Shown: positions 34,291 to 42,873, counted from the first letter of the stretch. The stretch: DNA of 64,000 nt from Oscillospiraceae bacterium (GCA_015068495.1 SVKL01000001.1:1-64000); one strand, 5' to 3'. A program made the numbers and translations. Notes: generated from the letters alone by a model not told the origin.

Positions 34291-35949
34291 TTAAGCCTTT
34301 TCCAAGGCGAGGGTCTTGGTGGTGGTATCGCAGACCTCGGAGGGTCCGAAGTACTGGATAGCGCCGGGGTAGAGGTAGCAGGTCTCAACAGCCCAAGTCT
34401 CTCTGTTTGCTTCAAAGAACTTGAAGGGAGCGCCGTCCAGCTCTACCAGAGCCTTGCGGATAACGGGCTTGTCGTGGCCGTGACGTCTTTCCATATTCAT
34501 CATCTTGGTGATGGGCATACCGCCGGCAACCCACTCTTCAGCAGGCTTGCTGAGGTTGGAAACCTTGGACAGGTAGCCGGTGTAGCCGTAGGAAATCAGC
34601 ATAAAGGCGTTGTAGCCCAAGCTGTAGCAGTAGTCTGCATCGAAGTTGCTGGGGAATGCGCAGCGGCCTTCGTAGCCCAAGAAGTGGTGCAGGGGAGAGA
34701 ACTTACCGTTGTAAGTGCCGGCTTTCTTCCGCTCAGCCAAATTGGCCTTTACCATCTCAGAGAACAGCTTTTCGGACTCAATCAGGGACACCTGCACGTT
34801 GCCGTGGGGGTCACGCTCCAAAAACAGCTGCTGCTGAATGGACTGGGGCAGAATTGCAAAAACAGCCATAGATTCCTTGGTCAAGCCCTTTTCAATGAAG
34901 GCGTACTTGTCAGCCCAAGTGGGCAGGGCATTGAAGGCGTCGGCCTTGCTGCCGGCCAGCAGCTCGTTGATTTCTGCAATCAGCACGGAGAACTCGGGAA
35001 CAAATTCCACGATACCCTCGGGGATGATGGCAACGCCGAAGTTCCAGCCCTTTGCTGCGCGGGCGGCAACGGAATCGGCAATGTAGTCAGCAATAGCAGC
35101 TAAGGACATCTTCTTGGCGGCAACCTCTTCGCCAATCAAGCACAGGTTGGGCTGGGTCTGCAAGGCAGTCTCCAATGCCACGTGGGAGGCGCTGCGGCCC
35201 ATAACCTTTACAAAGTGCCAGTACTTCTTGGCGGAGTTGGCGTCACGCTGGATGTTGCCAACGATTTCACTGTAGGTCTTGGTGGCGGTGTCGAAGCCGA
35301 AGGAGCATTCAATGTCCTCGTTCTTCAGGTCGCCGTCGATGGTCTTGGGGCAGCCGATTACCTGCACGCCGGTATTATGGGCGGCAAAGTACTCTGCCAA
35401 AACAGCGGCGTTGGTATTGGAGTCGTCACCGCCGATAATGACAATGGCGGTGATGCCGTGCTTCTTGCACACCTCTGCCACAACGGCAAACTGCTCTTCT
35501 GTCTCCAGCTTGGTACGGCCGGAGCCGATGATATCAAAACCGCCGGTGTTGCGGTAGGCATTGATGTATTCGTCATCGAAAATCACATAGCTGTCTTCCA
35601 GCAGACCGCTGGGGCCGCCCTTGAAGCCGTAGAGGACATTGTCCTTGTTGGTGGCCTTCAGAGCATCGTACAGACCGCAGATAACGTTGTGACCGCCGGG
35701 GGCCTGACCGCCGGAGAGGATAACGCCTACTACCTGCTTCTTAGCTTCAGAGGTGTTGGCACCCTTTTGGAAGGTGATTTCGTTCTTGCCGTAGGTGTTG
35801 GGGAAGAGGGCCTTAATCTTGTCCTGATCCGCAACGGATTCGGTTGCGCCGCCGTTTTTTACGCAAATCTTGGCAATGCCGTTGCGCAGCATACCGGGCA
35901 GCTTGGGCTGATACTGATATCTTGCGATTTGCAGGGGGGAAAGTTTCAT
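34291..35949 (-). CDS. pfp: pyrophosphate-dependent phosphofructokinase, long form
   Basis: The enzyme phosphorylates fructose 6-phosphate with PPi, reversibly, in place of or beside ATP-PFK. The 552-residue length matches the long PPi-PFK clade. Diagnostic residues are GGDDSN (the second Asp selects PPi over ATP) and [10 protein letters not shown] (Lys in place of the ATP-type Gly). The start of the core is [19 protein letters not shown] 35949 follows AAGGAG; upstream frame extensions lie before the promoter. The divergent neighbour fba encodes the next glycolytic step. Confidence 0.95.
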   Translation of the reverse strand: MKLSPLQIARYQYQPKLPGMLRNGIAKICVKNGGATESVADQDKIKALFPNTYGKNEITFQKGANTSEAKKQVVGVILSGGQAPGGHNVICGLYDALKATNKDNVLYGFKGGPSGLLEDSYVIFDDEYINAYRNTGGFDIIGSGRTKLETEEQFAVVAEVCKKHGITAIVIIGGDDSNTNAAVLAEYFAAHNTGVQVIGCPKTIDGDLKNEDIECSFGFDTATKTYSEIVGNIQRDANSAKKYWHFVKVMGRSASHVALETALQTQPNLCLIGEEVAAKKMSLAAIADYIADSVAARAAKGWNFGVAIIPEGIVEFVPEFSVLIAEINELLAGSKADAFNALPTWADKYAFIEKGLTKESMAVFAILPQSIQQQLFLERDPHGNVQVSLIESEKLFSEMVKANLAERKKAGTYNGKFSPLHHFLGYEGRCAFPSNFDADYCYSLGYNAFMLISYGYTGYLSKVSNLSKPAEEWVAGGMPITKMMNMERRHGHDKPVIRKALVELDGAPFKFFEANRETWAVETCYLYPGAIQYFGPSEVCDTTTKTLALEKA

Positions 35950-35982
35950 ATTTTTACACTCCTTGTGGTAAATTTCGGTGAT

Positions 35983-36011
35983 ATTATACATTATTTGCAC
36001 CAAAAGGTAAA
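35983..36011 (-). promoter_or_regulatory. sigma-A promoter of pfp
   Basis: On the minus strand TTTACC (36006-36011), a 17-base spacer and TATAAT (35983-35988), in the divergent pfp-fba region. Confidence 0.75.
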
Positions 36012-36048
36012 TAGCCATTTGCAATATTTTTTTATTTGCAAATTTTTA

Positions 36049-36076
36049 TTGAAATGCGGGAAATTTGTGCTATAAT
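36049..36076 (+). promoter_or_regulatory. sigma-A promoter of fba
   Basis: TTGAAA (36049-36054), a 16-base spacer and TATAAT (36071-36076), with a leader of about 45 bases. Confidence 0.8.
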
Positions 36077-36128
36077 GATATCTGTAAAAAATCGGGTATT
36101 CCCGCGAAATAAGAAAGGAAAGTACATT

Positions 36129-37097
36129 ATGGCTCTTGTTACTACTACCGAGATGTTTAAGAAGGCTTATGACGGCGGTTATGCTGTCGGCGCTTTCAAC
36201 GTCAACAACATGGAAATCGTTCAGGGCATCACCGAGGCTTGCCGTGAGGAGAAGGCTCCCGTGATTCTGCAGGTTTCCAAGGGCGCTCGTCAGTACGCAA
36301 ACCCCACCTATCTGGTGAAGCTGGTTGAGGCTGCTGTGATTGAATGCCCCGATATTCCCATCGCTCTGCACTTGGACCACGGCGACAGCTTTGAGACCTG
36401 TAAGTCCTGCATCGACGGCGGCTTTACTTCCGTTATGATTGACGCCTCCTCCAAGTCCTTTGAGGAGAATATTGCTATCACCAAGCAGGTGGTTGAGTAC
36501 GCTCACGACCACGGTGTTGTGGTTGAGGCTGAGCTGGGCTCTCTGGCCGGCATCGAGGACGAAGTGAATGTATCCTCTGAGGCTGCTTCCTACACCCGTC
36601 CCGAGGAGGTTGAGGAGTTCGTAACCCGTACCGGTTGTGACTCTTTGGCAATCGCTATCGGCACCTCCCACGGCGCTTACAAGTTCACTCCCGAGCAGTG
36701 CACCCTGAACGAGCAGGGCATTCTGGTTCCTCCCGCATTGCGTTTCGACGTGCTGGAAGAGGTTACCAAGCGTCTGCCCGGCTTCCCCATCGTGCTCCAC
36801 GGCTCTTCTTCCGTTCCTCAGGAATACGTGAAGATGGTCAACGAGAACGGCGGCAAGATGCCCAACGCCATCGGCGTTCCCGAGGAGCAGCTGCGTAAGG
36901 CTGCAGCGCTGAGCGTATGCAAGATCAACATCGACTCCGACCTGCGTTTGGCTCTGACCGGTACTGTTCGTAAGTACTTCAACGACAACCCCTCTCACTT
37001 TGACCCCCGTCAGTACCTGAAGCCCGCCCGTGCAAACATCAAGGAAGTTGTTCGCCACAAGCTGGTTAACGTTCTGGGCTGCGCAGGCAAGGCCTAA
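36129..37097 (+). CDS. fba: fructose-bisphosphate aldolase, class II
   Basis: This zinc-dependent aldolase cleaves fructose 1,6-bisphosphate to DHAP and glyceraldehyde 3-phosphate. The 322-residue product has the metal and catalytic motif LHLDHGDSFE, EAELGSLAG, and the phosphate-binding HGSSSVP and NIDSDLR. ATG 36129 follows AAGAAAGGAAAG; upstream in-frame ATGs lie before the transcript start. Codon use is biased (GGC, GCT, AAG), typical of a highly expressed gene. pfp and fba are divergent from one region and consecutive in glycolysis. Confidence 0.96.
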   Translation: MALVTTTEMFKKAYDGGYAVGAFNVNNMEIVQGITEACREEKAPVILQVSKGARQYANPTYLVKLVEAAVIECPDIPIALHLDHGDSFETCKSCIDGGFTSVMIDASSKSFEENIAITKQVVEYAHDHGVVVEAELGSLAGIEDEVNVSSEAASYTRPEEVEEFVTRTGCDSLAIAIGTSHGAYKFTPEQCTLNEQGILVPPALRFDVLEEVTKRLPGFPIVLHGSSSVPQEYVKMVNENGGKMPNAIGVPEEQLRKAAALSVCKINIDSDLRLALTGTVRKYFNDNPSHFDPRQYLKPARANIKEVVRHKLVNVLGCAGKA

Positions 37098-37109
37098 TTC
37101 ACAAACCGA

Positions 37110-37138
37110 AACGACCCTCCTTGCGGGGGTCGTTTTTT
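37110..37138 (+). terminator. terminator of fba
   Basis: AACGACCC pairs with GGGTCGTT around a GC-containing loop, followed by TTTTTT. Confidence 0.88.
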
Positions 37139-37171
37139 GTTTGTGAAAATGCAGGCATTTACATAAGGAAA

Positions 37172-37205
37172 GGGCGTGCTGCGTTATTTTGCAGCACGCC
37201 CCGTT
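37172..37205 (-). terminator. terminator of spoIIE
   Basis: GGGCGTGCTGC pairs with GCAGCACGCCC (37172-37201). The U-tract on the minus strand is weak (CCCTTTCCTT), on the plus strand it is CGTTTTATT. Confidence 0.65.
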
Positions 37206-39125
37206 TTATTCGTTTTTTGCAGGCTCTAGGGAAATGGCAACCACCGTTGCATCGTCCTGTCCGCTGTCTTCTGCGGAGGTAATCAGCGCCACAGCAATTT
37301 CTTCCGCGTTCTTTCCAATCCCATCTACGCAGCATCTGAGAGCCTCGCTCTCGCCTACGCCGTCGCTGACCAGTATCAGCAGTTGTCCCCGGCGCAGCGC
37401 CACACGGTCAGACCGCTCCTGATAGTCGGTGACGGAAAGGCCGGGAGGAGGGCCGGCGGTGCCGATTTTTTCCACGCCTACGGCAGATATCAGGTAAGAG
37501 GGAACAGCCCCCCATTTGTAAAGGGATACCTTTCCGCAAGTCAAATCGATTTCTGCCAAATCAATGGTGACTGCGCCGGCTCTGTTTCGCAGGGCGCAAA
37601 TGCTGTTAATGCTGCGCAGGGCATATTCGGCAGGGTATCCGGCGGAGAGGAGTCTGCGGAGCATAACGCCGGCTGTGCGACCCTCCTGCACAGCGCCTAA
37701 GCCGGTGCCCATTCCGTCGCAAAGCAGCACATAGTATTTCCCCTCGGTGCCAGAAAAACGCAAGCACCGGTCGCCGTTTTCCTCTTCCGGCCGGTTGCCG
37801 AACACAGAAACCTGCGCAGAATAAAGGGGCACATTTTCTGTGCGTTTGGAGAGCTTGTCCGACAGATCCTGCAGGAATTCCGAAAGGAATTGATACTGTT
37901 GGATAACTGCCGAGCGGTATTCCTGCTGCCGCTGCCGGTCTGCCCGTATGGAGCGAAGCTGCTCCTGTGAGCGATGAAGCTCTGCCAAAAAACGGCCGCT
38001 TTTTCTGCAGATAATCGGCAGCTCCTCGGTTTGCAGCAAAGGCTTGTGCAGCAGCAGCCCCGGCAGCAAGCCAATGCGCTGAGTATCCTTGCAGCCCTTT
38101 CGGTTGGGACAGCTGGCGCAGGCCCGTTCTGCTGCGCGGGTTACCAGCGCGTCTTCGTCTAAAGGTACTTCGGGGGCTTCAATCAGCAGCTGTTGGGTTT
38201 GGGAAAGAACGCCGGATGCCAGCTCCAGCCGCACCTGCGCCACGCCGGTTTCTCCCCGGCGGTGGGCAACCTTTCCCGGCAGGGGAAGAAAACCTCCCAC
38301 CAATGCGCCGGATATCAGAGCAGGAAGGGGCAGTACATCCCACACATTGCACAGCCACATCACCACGAGATAGGTAACGCCGGGGGCAAGCCGTCCCGCC
38401 CAGTTGACAGATTTTGGCAGCAGCCGGATGAGATAGGCCAGCACCAAAACCGCCGTCATAGGCACAGGCGTTACCTGCGCCAAATCCAAGGCCAAGCCTG
38501 CAATTGCCGCCGCCGGAAAAGCGCCGGTCACCGCCAATGCGCCTGCGGCGAAAAAGCCCAAGCTAAACCATCCTACCGGAGCAATCTGCACCAGAGACAG
38601 CACCGCTAAGCCGCAAACCAACCATTCCAGAACGGGATTTCGGCCCTTGCGTACTTGGGAAAAGAGCCAAGTGGCGCCGGATGCCAAGCCTACGCGAATC
38701 AGATACAGGGCAATTGGCGCATCCTCTGCCCCCAAGGTTTGAAATACCACGCCGGAGGCGGCAACAATCAGTCCGGCAACAGCCGGCAGAAGCAAAGGGG
38801 TATCTCTGCTGATACGCCGCTGACCCAGCAGCAGCGCAACGCATAATCCGACCACCAGCCACACCAGCGGTTGCTCACCTATCGCCCAAAATACGCGGTA
38901 GCCCAATATTCCACCCAAGGCGGTCAGCGCTGCCGACCAGCCGCCGCAGGCGCATACCAGCGCCAGAGACAGAGGCAGAAAGCTTTGGCCCAAGCTGGCT
39001 GCGCTGAGAGCAAAGCCGGCGGCGAAATAGCCGCTACCCCGCGCCAGCATATGTATCCGTGGATTTACTGCCCATCGCTTGAGGATATGTCTGCCCCGGC
39101 TTACATAGGATTCAATCATTGTCAT
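37206..39125 (-). CDS. spoIIE: stage II sporulation protein E (PP2C-type phosphatase)
   Basis: SpoIIE dephosphorylates SpoIIAA in the forespore and so activates sigma-F after asymmetric division. The product (639 residues) has about ten N-terminal membrane segments (to about residue 285), a Cys-containing regulatory region (CASCPNRKGCK near residue 345) and a C-terminal PP2C domain with the metal site LLCDGMGTG and the later LVSDGVGE and GQDDATVVAI. It is shorter than the B. subtilis protein (about 827 residues), mainly in the membrane and linker parts. Its presence argues for endospore formation. The start is ATG 39125 or the in-frame ATG 39119; neither has a strong Shine-Dalgarno. Confidence 0.93.
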   Translation of the reverse strand: MTMIESYVSRGRHILKRWAVNPRIHMLARGSGYFAAGFALSAASLGQSFLPLSLALVCACGGWSAALTALGGILGYRVFWAIGEQPLVWLVVGLCVALLLGQRRISRDTPLLLPAVAGLIVAASGVVFQTLGAEDAPIALYLIRVGLASGATWLFSQVRKGRNPVLEWLVCGLAVLSLVQIAPVGWFSLGFFAAGALAVTGAFPAAAIAGLALDLAQVTPVPMTAVLVLAYLIRLLPKSVNWAGRLAPGVTYLVVMWLCNVWDVLPLPALISGALVGGFLPLPGKVAHRRGETGVAQVRLELASGVLSQTQQLLIEAPEVPLDEDALVTRAAERACASCPNRKGCKDTQRIGLLPGLLLHKPLLQTEELPIICRKSGRFLAELHRSQEQLRSIRADRQRQQEYRSAVIQQYQFLSEFLQDLSDKLSKRTENVPLYSAQVSVFGNRPEEENGDRCLRFSGTEGKYYVLLCDGMGTGLGAVQEGRTAGVMLRRLLSAGYPAEYALRSINSICALRNRAGAVTIDLAEIDLTCGKVSLYKWGAVPSYLISAVGVEKIGTAGPPPGLSVTDYQERSDRVALRRGQLLILVSDGVGESEALRCCVDGIGKNAEEIAVALITSAEDSGQDDATVVAISLEPAKNE

Positions 39126-39176
39126 ACTTGTCCACTTCCCTTCGGGTAAATCCTATCACGAAAGCAATACGTATTC

Positions 39177-39183
39177 TGTCGGA
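39177..39183 (+). promoter_or_regulatory. possible Spo0A box upstream of spoIIE
   Basis: TGTCGGA differs by one base from the 0A box core TGTCGAA. It lies about 55 bases upstream of the spoIIE start and near the -35 of a promoter with a fair -10 (TAGGAT on the minus strand) and a poor -35, as expected of a Spo0A-activated promoter. A 7-base match alone is weak evidence. Confidence 0.35.
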
Positions 39184-39205
39184 ATCGATTCCCAAAGAAA
39201 GATTC

Positions 39206-39234
39206 TTGCACAAGCGCCCAAGAAGGTGTATAAT
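39206..39234 (+). promoter_or_regulatory. sigma-A promoter of the CYTH operon
   Basis: TTGCAC (39206-39211), a 17-base spacer and TATAAT (39229-39234), 25 bases before ATG 39260. Confidence 0.85.
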
Positions 39235-39259
39235 AAGGAAAAATTTCCGGAGGTAAGCG

Positions 39260-39850
39260 ATGGGAATCGAGTACGAATTCAAATTTAAGGCAGACCGCTC
39301 CATCTTAATGGCTATGAATGCTGCATTTCCTCAGAAAGCCAAGGAAATCAGTATGGAAACGGTTTATTACGATACCCCCTCCGGCGCACTTTCTGCCCGG
39401 CGGTATACCCTCCGGCGGCGGTTGGAAAACGGCGTGTCTGTTTGCACGCTGAAAGCGCCGGCAGGAGATGCCCGGGGCGAATGGGAAACGGAAAATGTGT
39501 TTATTGAAAATGCGGTTGCAGAGTTGGTTGCTGACGGCGCGCCGGAAGAACTAAAACAATTGGTGCAAGAGGGAATCTATCCTATTTGCGGCGCAAAGTT
39601 TACCCGTCTGACAAAGACCATTGTTTCGGAATGTTTTGCAGTAGAGCTGGCGCTGGACCACGGCTATCTCTTCGGCGGCGGACAGAAAGAACCCCTGTGC
39701 GAGGTGGAGCTGGAGCTGAAATCCGGAGATAAGGAAATCTTTGACTGCTATGTACAAGGCATTGCAAAGAAGTTCTCTTTGGAAGAAGAGAAGAGAAGCA
39801 AGTTTGCGCGGGCGTTGGCGCTATATAAAGGAGAAACGAATGCTGGATAG
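39260..39850 (+). CDS. CYTH-domain protein (triphosphate tunnel family)
   Basis: The 196-residue product begins MGIEYEFKFKA, the ExExK motif that binds triphosphate and metal in the eight-stranded tunnel of CYTH proteins. Further acidic and basic strands follow (YTLRRRLENGVSVCTLK, CEVELELKSGD). Bacterial members are inorganic triphosphatases or thiamine triphosphatases; which one cannot be told. CCGGAGGT precedes ATG 39260. The 3' end overlaps the exonuclease gene by 11 bases. Confidence 0.88.
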   Translation: MGIEYEFKFKADRSILMAMNAAFPQKAKEISMETVYYDTPSGALSARRYTLRRRLENGVSVCTLKAPAGDARGEWETENVFIENAVAELVADGAPEELKQLVQEGIYPICGAKFTRLTKTIVSECFAVELALDHGYLFGGGQKEPLCEVELELKSGDKEIFDCYVQGIAKKFSLEEEKRSKFARALALYKGETNAG

Positions 39851-40523
39851 TTTATTTGAAAAGTACGACAGATTGATGCTGTTTGATACGGAAACCACCG
39901 GGCTTTTGTACAGCCGGGATGAAATCATCGAGTTTGCCGCTGTTGTGGTGGAAAAGCAGAACGGGGAAATTGTGGTTGTGCAGGAATATGACCAGCTGAT
40001 TGCCCTCAGCCCCGGTGGCTTTGTGCCGCCGCAAATTGAGCAGCTCACCGGTATTTCCAACGAGGATTTGCGCAGCCGCGGCATCCCCAAGACCCGTCTG
40101 TGCTGCGACATTGCAAGGATGATTGCCGGCAATACCTTGCTGCTTGCCTACAATGCCCATTTTGATTTGAGTTTCCTGTTTTACTTACTGCTGCGGGATG
40201 GTGACCCTACCATTTTGAAGGGCAAGGACAAGCTGGATTTGCTCACGGTTTACAAGGACCGCCACAGCTATCCTCACAAGCTATGCAACGCCATTGAGGT
40301 CTACGGCCTTGCCGATCAGGTAGTCAATTCCCACCGTGCGGTGGATGACGTGCTGGCCACGGTGGAGGTTATGAAGGCAATGGAAGCGGAAAAGGCAGAT
40401 TTGGAACGTTATGTAAACCTATTTGGGTACAATCCCAAGTACGGCGTGGAGGGAAAGCCTATCGGCTCGGTTACCTACAAGCCCCAGCGCTATGACCCGA
40501 TTGCGCCACTTTATCAGTTATAA
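39840..40523 (+). CDS. DEDDh-type 3'-5' exonuclease domain protein
   Basis: The 227-residue product has the exonuclease motifs LFDTETTGLLY (Exo I, D and E), NAHFDLSFL (Exo II) and HRAVDDV (Exo III with H and D), the pattern of DnaQ/RNase T-like nucleases. It lacks polymerase or helicase domains, so it is a stand-alone nuclease; the nucleic acid substrate is not known. ATG 39840 follows AAGGAG and lies within the CYTH gene end, indicating translational coupling; the frame from 39741 runs inside the CYTH gene. Confidence 0.87.
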   Translation: MLDSLFEKYDRLMLFDTETTGLLYSRDEIIEFAAVVVEKQNGEIVVVQEYDQLIALSPGGFVPPQIEQLTGISNEDLRSRGIPKTRLCCDIARMIAGNTLLLAYNAHFDLSFLFYLLLRDGDPTILKGKDKLDLLTVYKDRHSYPHKLCNAIEVYGLADQVVNSHRAVDDVLATVEVMKAMEAEKADLERYVNLFGYNPKYGVEGKPIGSVTYKPQRYDPIAPLYQL

Positions 40524-40534
40524 GGAGAATGTTT

Positions 40535-41707
40535 ATGTATAATCAACAAGCTTATGAAATGGGAGATAACTGCTGTGTCATTCGGGACATTGCGGAGTAT
40601 GGCGCTGTTCGCGCGCAGGAGGTTGGCGCGGAGAATGTGTTTAATTTTACCATCGGTAACCCCAGTCTGCCTGCGCCTGCCGAGATTACACAGGCGGTGG
40701 CGGATGTCATGCAGGAAATGGGCGCATTGCGCACCCATAGCTACACTAGCGCACAGGGTGACCTGAGTGCAAGAAAAGCCATTGCGGAGGACTTAAATAA
40801 CCGCTTTGGCACAGATGTTACCCCGGCGGAATTGTTTGTGGGCTGCGGCGCATCTGCAGAGCTTTGCAGTGTGTTCCGGGCGCTGTCTGTTCCCGGCGGG
40901 GAGATTCTGACCATCGCTCCCTATTTTTCCGAGTATGAGCCCTTTGCTCAGACCGCGGGACTGGAGCTGAAGGTCGTGCCTCCCGATGTGCCGGATTTTC
41001 AGATTAAGCTGGATGCAGTGGAGGCAGCATTGACGGAAAATACCGTTGCCATCATTATCAACTCTCCCAACAACCCCTCCGGCGTGGTTTACACCCGGGA
41101 AACTTTGCAGAAATTGGGTGCGCTGTTGGAGCGGAAGAGCGAGGAGTTCGGTCACCCTATTTATATCGTTGCCGATGAGCCCTACCGGGAGCTGGCGTAC
41201 GATGGGGTGGAAGTGCCCTTTATTCCCACCATTTACCGCAACACCATTGTTTGCTATTCCTATTCCAAATCCCTGTCTTTGCCCGGTGAGCGAATCGGCT
41301 ATATCTATGTGCCCCGCAAAGCTACCGACGGTGAGGCAATCTACACCGCCGTTGCCGGCGCTGCCCGTGGCTACGGACATATCTGCGCCCCGTCTTTGTG
41401 GCAGTATGTGCTGGCCCGTTGCGCTCACCTGCGTCCGGACCTGACGGAGTATGACCGCAACCGCAAGGCATTGTGGGAGGGGTTGCGCAAGGCTGGCTAT
41501 GAGGTGGCAAAGCCGGATGGCGCGTTCTACCTGTTTGTGAAAGTACCCGGCGGAGATGCCAATGCCTTTGTGAAAAAGGCGATGGAAAAGGATCTGCTGG
41601 TCGTGCCGGGAGATTCCTTTGGCTGCCCGGGTTATGTGCGGCTGTGTTACTGCGTCAGCTACGAGCAGATTCAAAGAAGTTTACCCATATTTGAGAGTTT
41701 GATATAA
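40535..41707 (+). CDS. PLP-dependent aminotransferase, class I/II
   Basis: The 390-residue fold-type I aminotransferase has the PLP lysine in SYSKSLSLPGERIGY, the NSPNNPSGVVY motif, DEPYRELAYDG and the C-terminal RLCYC arginine that binds the substrate carboxylate. It resembles aspartate/aromatic-type AspC-like enzymes; the amino donor is not determined. ATG 40535 is preferred to ATG 40529 because its distance from AAGGAG is 8 rather than 2 bases. It is the third gene of the CYTH operon and ends at a long hairpin. Confidence 0.9.
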   Translation: MYNQQAYEMGDNCCVIRDIAEYGAVRAQEVGAENVFNFTIGNPSLPAPAEITQAVADVMQEMGALRTHSYTSAQGDLSARKAIAEDLNNRFGTDVTPAELFVGCGASAELCSVFRALSVPGGEILTIAPYFSEYEPFAQTAGLELKVVPPDVPDFQIKLDAVEAALTENTVAIIINSPNNPSGVVYTRETLQKLGALLERKSEEFGHPIYIVADEPYRELAYDGVEVPFIPTIYRNTIVCYSYSKSLSLPGERIGYIYVPRKATDGEAIYTAVAGAARGYGHICAPSLWQYVLARCAHLRPDLTEYDRNRKALWEGLRKAGYEVAKPDGAFYLFVKVPGGDANAFVKKAMEKDLLVVPGDSFGCPGYVRLCYCVSYEQIQRSLPIFESLI

Positions 41708-41731
41708 AAATTATGCGCAACAAATATAAGG

Positions 41732-41761
41732 GAGGCCCAGGAGAAGATTCTCCTGGGCCTC
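41732..41761 (+). terminator. terminator-like hairpin after the aminotransferase gene
   Basis: A perfect 14-bp stem (GAGGCCCAGGAGAA and complement) with a 2-base centre. The following TTAC is a poor U-tract, so it may stabilise the mRNA 3' end as well as terminate. Confidence 0.65.
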
Positions 41762-41792
41762 TTACAGATGTGGGGATAATATGAAATTGTAA

Positions 41793-42305
41793 TTATCCGT
41801 CTCGCTCGCAACTAGCGCAAAAGCCGTTGTTTTTTATGTACTCTCCTGCGGGGTGGTCTGTGCTGTAATGAGAGCCACATTTGGGGCAGCTGACCATGCC
41901 AATTCCCATGCACCCACGGATACCGAAGAGAATCAAAGCAACCACAACGAAGAAAAGAACAGCTACAGGGTAAATAGCTTGGCGTTCAGCTCGGCGTTCT
42001 GCTACTTTGTAAGTTAAGCTCCGAGCAGAAGCTTCTGCAATAGCTGCTTCTGCTAACTTCCTATAATCAATTATTGTTAGTGCGAATACAACTAAAAAAA
42101 GAATTCCACCACCAATAGATAAAACAGCGAGCGATGGGGGAAAATTCGTAATAGTTATCGCACAAAACAGACCTGGTATAATGGTTAAACCGCAAAACAA
42201 AGAAGCAAGAATATAACAAAATTTTAGGAGCCTGCCATAACCTTCGGCTATCGCAATGATTTTTTCGCTTTCCATTTGTTTGACCCGTTTTTGATATTTA
42301 TCCAT
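41793..42305 (-). CDS. membrane protein with C-terminal zinc ribbon
   Basis: The 170-residue product begins with a short basic, coiled region (MDKYQKRVKQMESEK), has two membrane segments near 30-75, a charged helical linker (AEAAIAEASARSLTYKVAERRAERQ), a third membrane segment (AVLFFVVVALILFGI), and ends in a treble Cys site, CPKCGSHY...CASC, likely binding zinc. No family name is recognised. GGAGGAAAAAG precedes ATG 42305. The gene lies behind a long leader with an intrinsic terminator (42306-42544), so premature termination may control it. Confidence 0.75.
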   Translation of the reverse strand: MDKYQKRVKQMESEKIIAIAEGYGRLLKFCYILASLFCGLTIIPGLFCAITITNFPPSLAVLSIGGGILFLVVFALTIIDYRKLAEAAIAEASARSLTYKVAERRAERQAIYPVAVLFFVVVALILFGIRGCMGIGMVSCPKCGSHYSTDHPAGEYIKNNGFCASCERDG

Positions 42306-42544
42306 TCTTTTTCCTCCTAAAAATAAAAAAGTGCGGCAACCGAAGTTACCGCACTCAAAAACGCAACCCCGATTGTCGCCAAACAAATCTCAAACGCAAA
42401 AAGGTAAACCCATTCGCTATCCAAGTGGAGTTGCATTTTTAGCAAATCAAAATTGGATAGCGAAAAAAAGCAAAAAAGGGTATACTACCCCCTTAAAAAA
42501 TAAAAAAGGGCATACCGATTTTACGTTATTCAGATTTGTTTGGC
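42306..42544 (-). promoter_or_regulatory. long leader with intrinsic terminator (attenuator candidate)
   Basis: From the promoter at 42551-42579 the transcript runs about 240 bases before ATG 42305. It contains a 12-bp helix (TTCGCTATCCAA at 42413-42424 with its complement at 42453-42464). It ends with a UUCG-capped terminator hairpin, GTGCGG.AAC/GTT.CCGCAC, at 42331-42354 followed by TTTTTTATTTTT on the minus strand, just before the Shine-Dalgarno. A weaker CCC/GGG hairpin with T-run is near 42478-42495. No known riboswitch class was recognised. Confidence 0.55.
42317..42436 (-). CDS. possible 39-residue hydrophobic leader peptide
   Basis: An ATG-started frame within the leader encodes MQLHLDSEWVYLFAFEI followed by a hydrophobic stretch (LATIGVAFLSAVTSVAALF) and stops with TAG that overlaps the next gene's AGGAGG. 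It would form one membrane helix. No Shine-Dalgarno precedes it and its ATG lies in a hairpin loop, so it may be chance; the hydrophobicity and the stop position make it worth recording. Confidence 0.25.
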   Translation of the reverse strand: MQLHLDSEWVYLFAFEICLATIGVAFLSAVTSVAALFYF

Positions 42545-42550
42545 ATAATT

Positions 42551-42579
42551 ATTATACTATGCTTTCCTGCAAATTACAA
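42551..42579 (-). promoter_or_regulatory. sigma-A promoter of the zinc-ribbon membrane gene
   Basis: On the minus strand TTGTAA (42574-42579), a 17-base spacer and TATAAT (42551-42556). The next leftward coding start is 240 bases away. Confidence 0.8.
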
Positions 42580-42610
42580 GAACTTTCCGAAATATGCACT
42601 TGCCATAATT

Positions 42611-42664
42611 TTAGACCGCCTGCCTTTCAAAAAAGTGTAATTTAGGCAGGCGGTCTAATTTTTT
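42611..42664 (+). terminator. strong plus-strand terminator with no obvious gene
   Basis: TTAGACCGCCTGCC (42611-42624) pairs with GGCAGGCGGTCTAA (42645-42658) around a 20-base loop and is followed by TTTTTT. No rightward gene ends here. On the minus strand it stands upstream of the 42551-42579 promoter, and could stop read-through of tRNA-Val. Confidence 0.75.
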
Positions 42665-42676
42665 AGGGATAAAAAT

Positions 42677-42712
42677 AAAAAACCCTTGAAAACCAAAGTG
42701 GTTTCAAGGGTT
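42677..42712 (-). terminator. terminator of tRNA-Val
   Basis: On the minus strand AACCCTTGAAA pairs with TTTCAAGGGTT, with CC/GG inside, followed by TTTTTTATTTTTA directly after the tRNA 3' end. Confidence 0.85.
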
Positions 42713-42789
42713 TGGTGGAGACTAATGGACTCGAACCATCGACCTCCTGCGTGTGAAGCAGGCGCTCTAACCAGCTGAGCTAAGCCTCC
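42713..42789 (-). tRNA. tRNA-Val (anticodon CAC), CCA encoded
   Basis: The minus strand reads GGAGGCT...AGTCTCC-A-CCA with a 7-bp acceptor stem (one G-U), a D arm (GCTC AGCTGGTTA GAGC), an anticodon arm CCTGC/TTCACAC/GCAGG with anticodon CAC, a GTC variable region and the T arm with GGTTCGAGTCC. CAC reads valine GUG codons. The CCA end is encoded. Promoter and terminator lie on either side, so it is transcribed alone. Confidence 0.95.
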
Positions 42790-42806
42790 GTAGTGGAACG
42801 GAACTG

Positions 42807-42834
42807 ATTATAGCACAATTTTGGGAAAAGTCAA
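42807..42834 (-). promoter_or_regulatory. sigma-A promoter of tRNA-Val
   Basis: On the minus strand TTGACT (42829-42834), a 16-base spacer and TATAAT (42807-42812), 18 bases upstream of the mature 5' end. Confidence 0.85.
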
Positions 42835-42844
42835 CACCTTTCCC

Positions 42845-42873
42845 TTGGCAAAGGGGCAAAAATCTGTTATTGT
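42845..42873 (+). promoter_or_regulatory. sigma-A promoter of sfsA
   Basis: TTGGCA (42845-42850), a 17-base spacer and TATTGT (42868-42873). Transcription should start near 42880, so ATG 42895 rather than ATG 42874 is the sfsA start. Confidence 0.75.

Noticed and set aside
41708-41792. Small RNA at the aminotransferase 3' end
   Set aside because: The hairpin is adequately explained as transcript end; no promoter was seen.
42331-42645. 104-codon plus-strand frame in the leader region
   Set aside because: Lys/Asn-rich translation of AT-rich leader DNA, with no ribosome binding site and crossed by strong hairpins.
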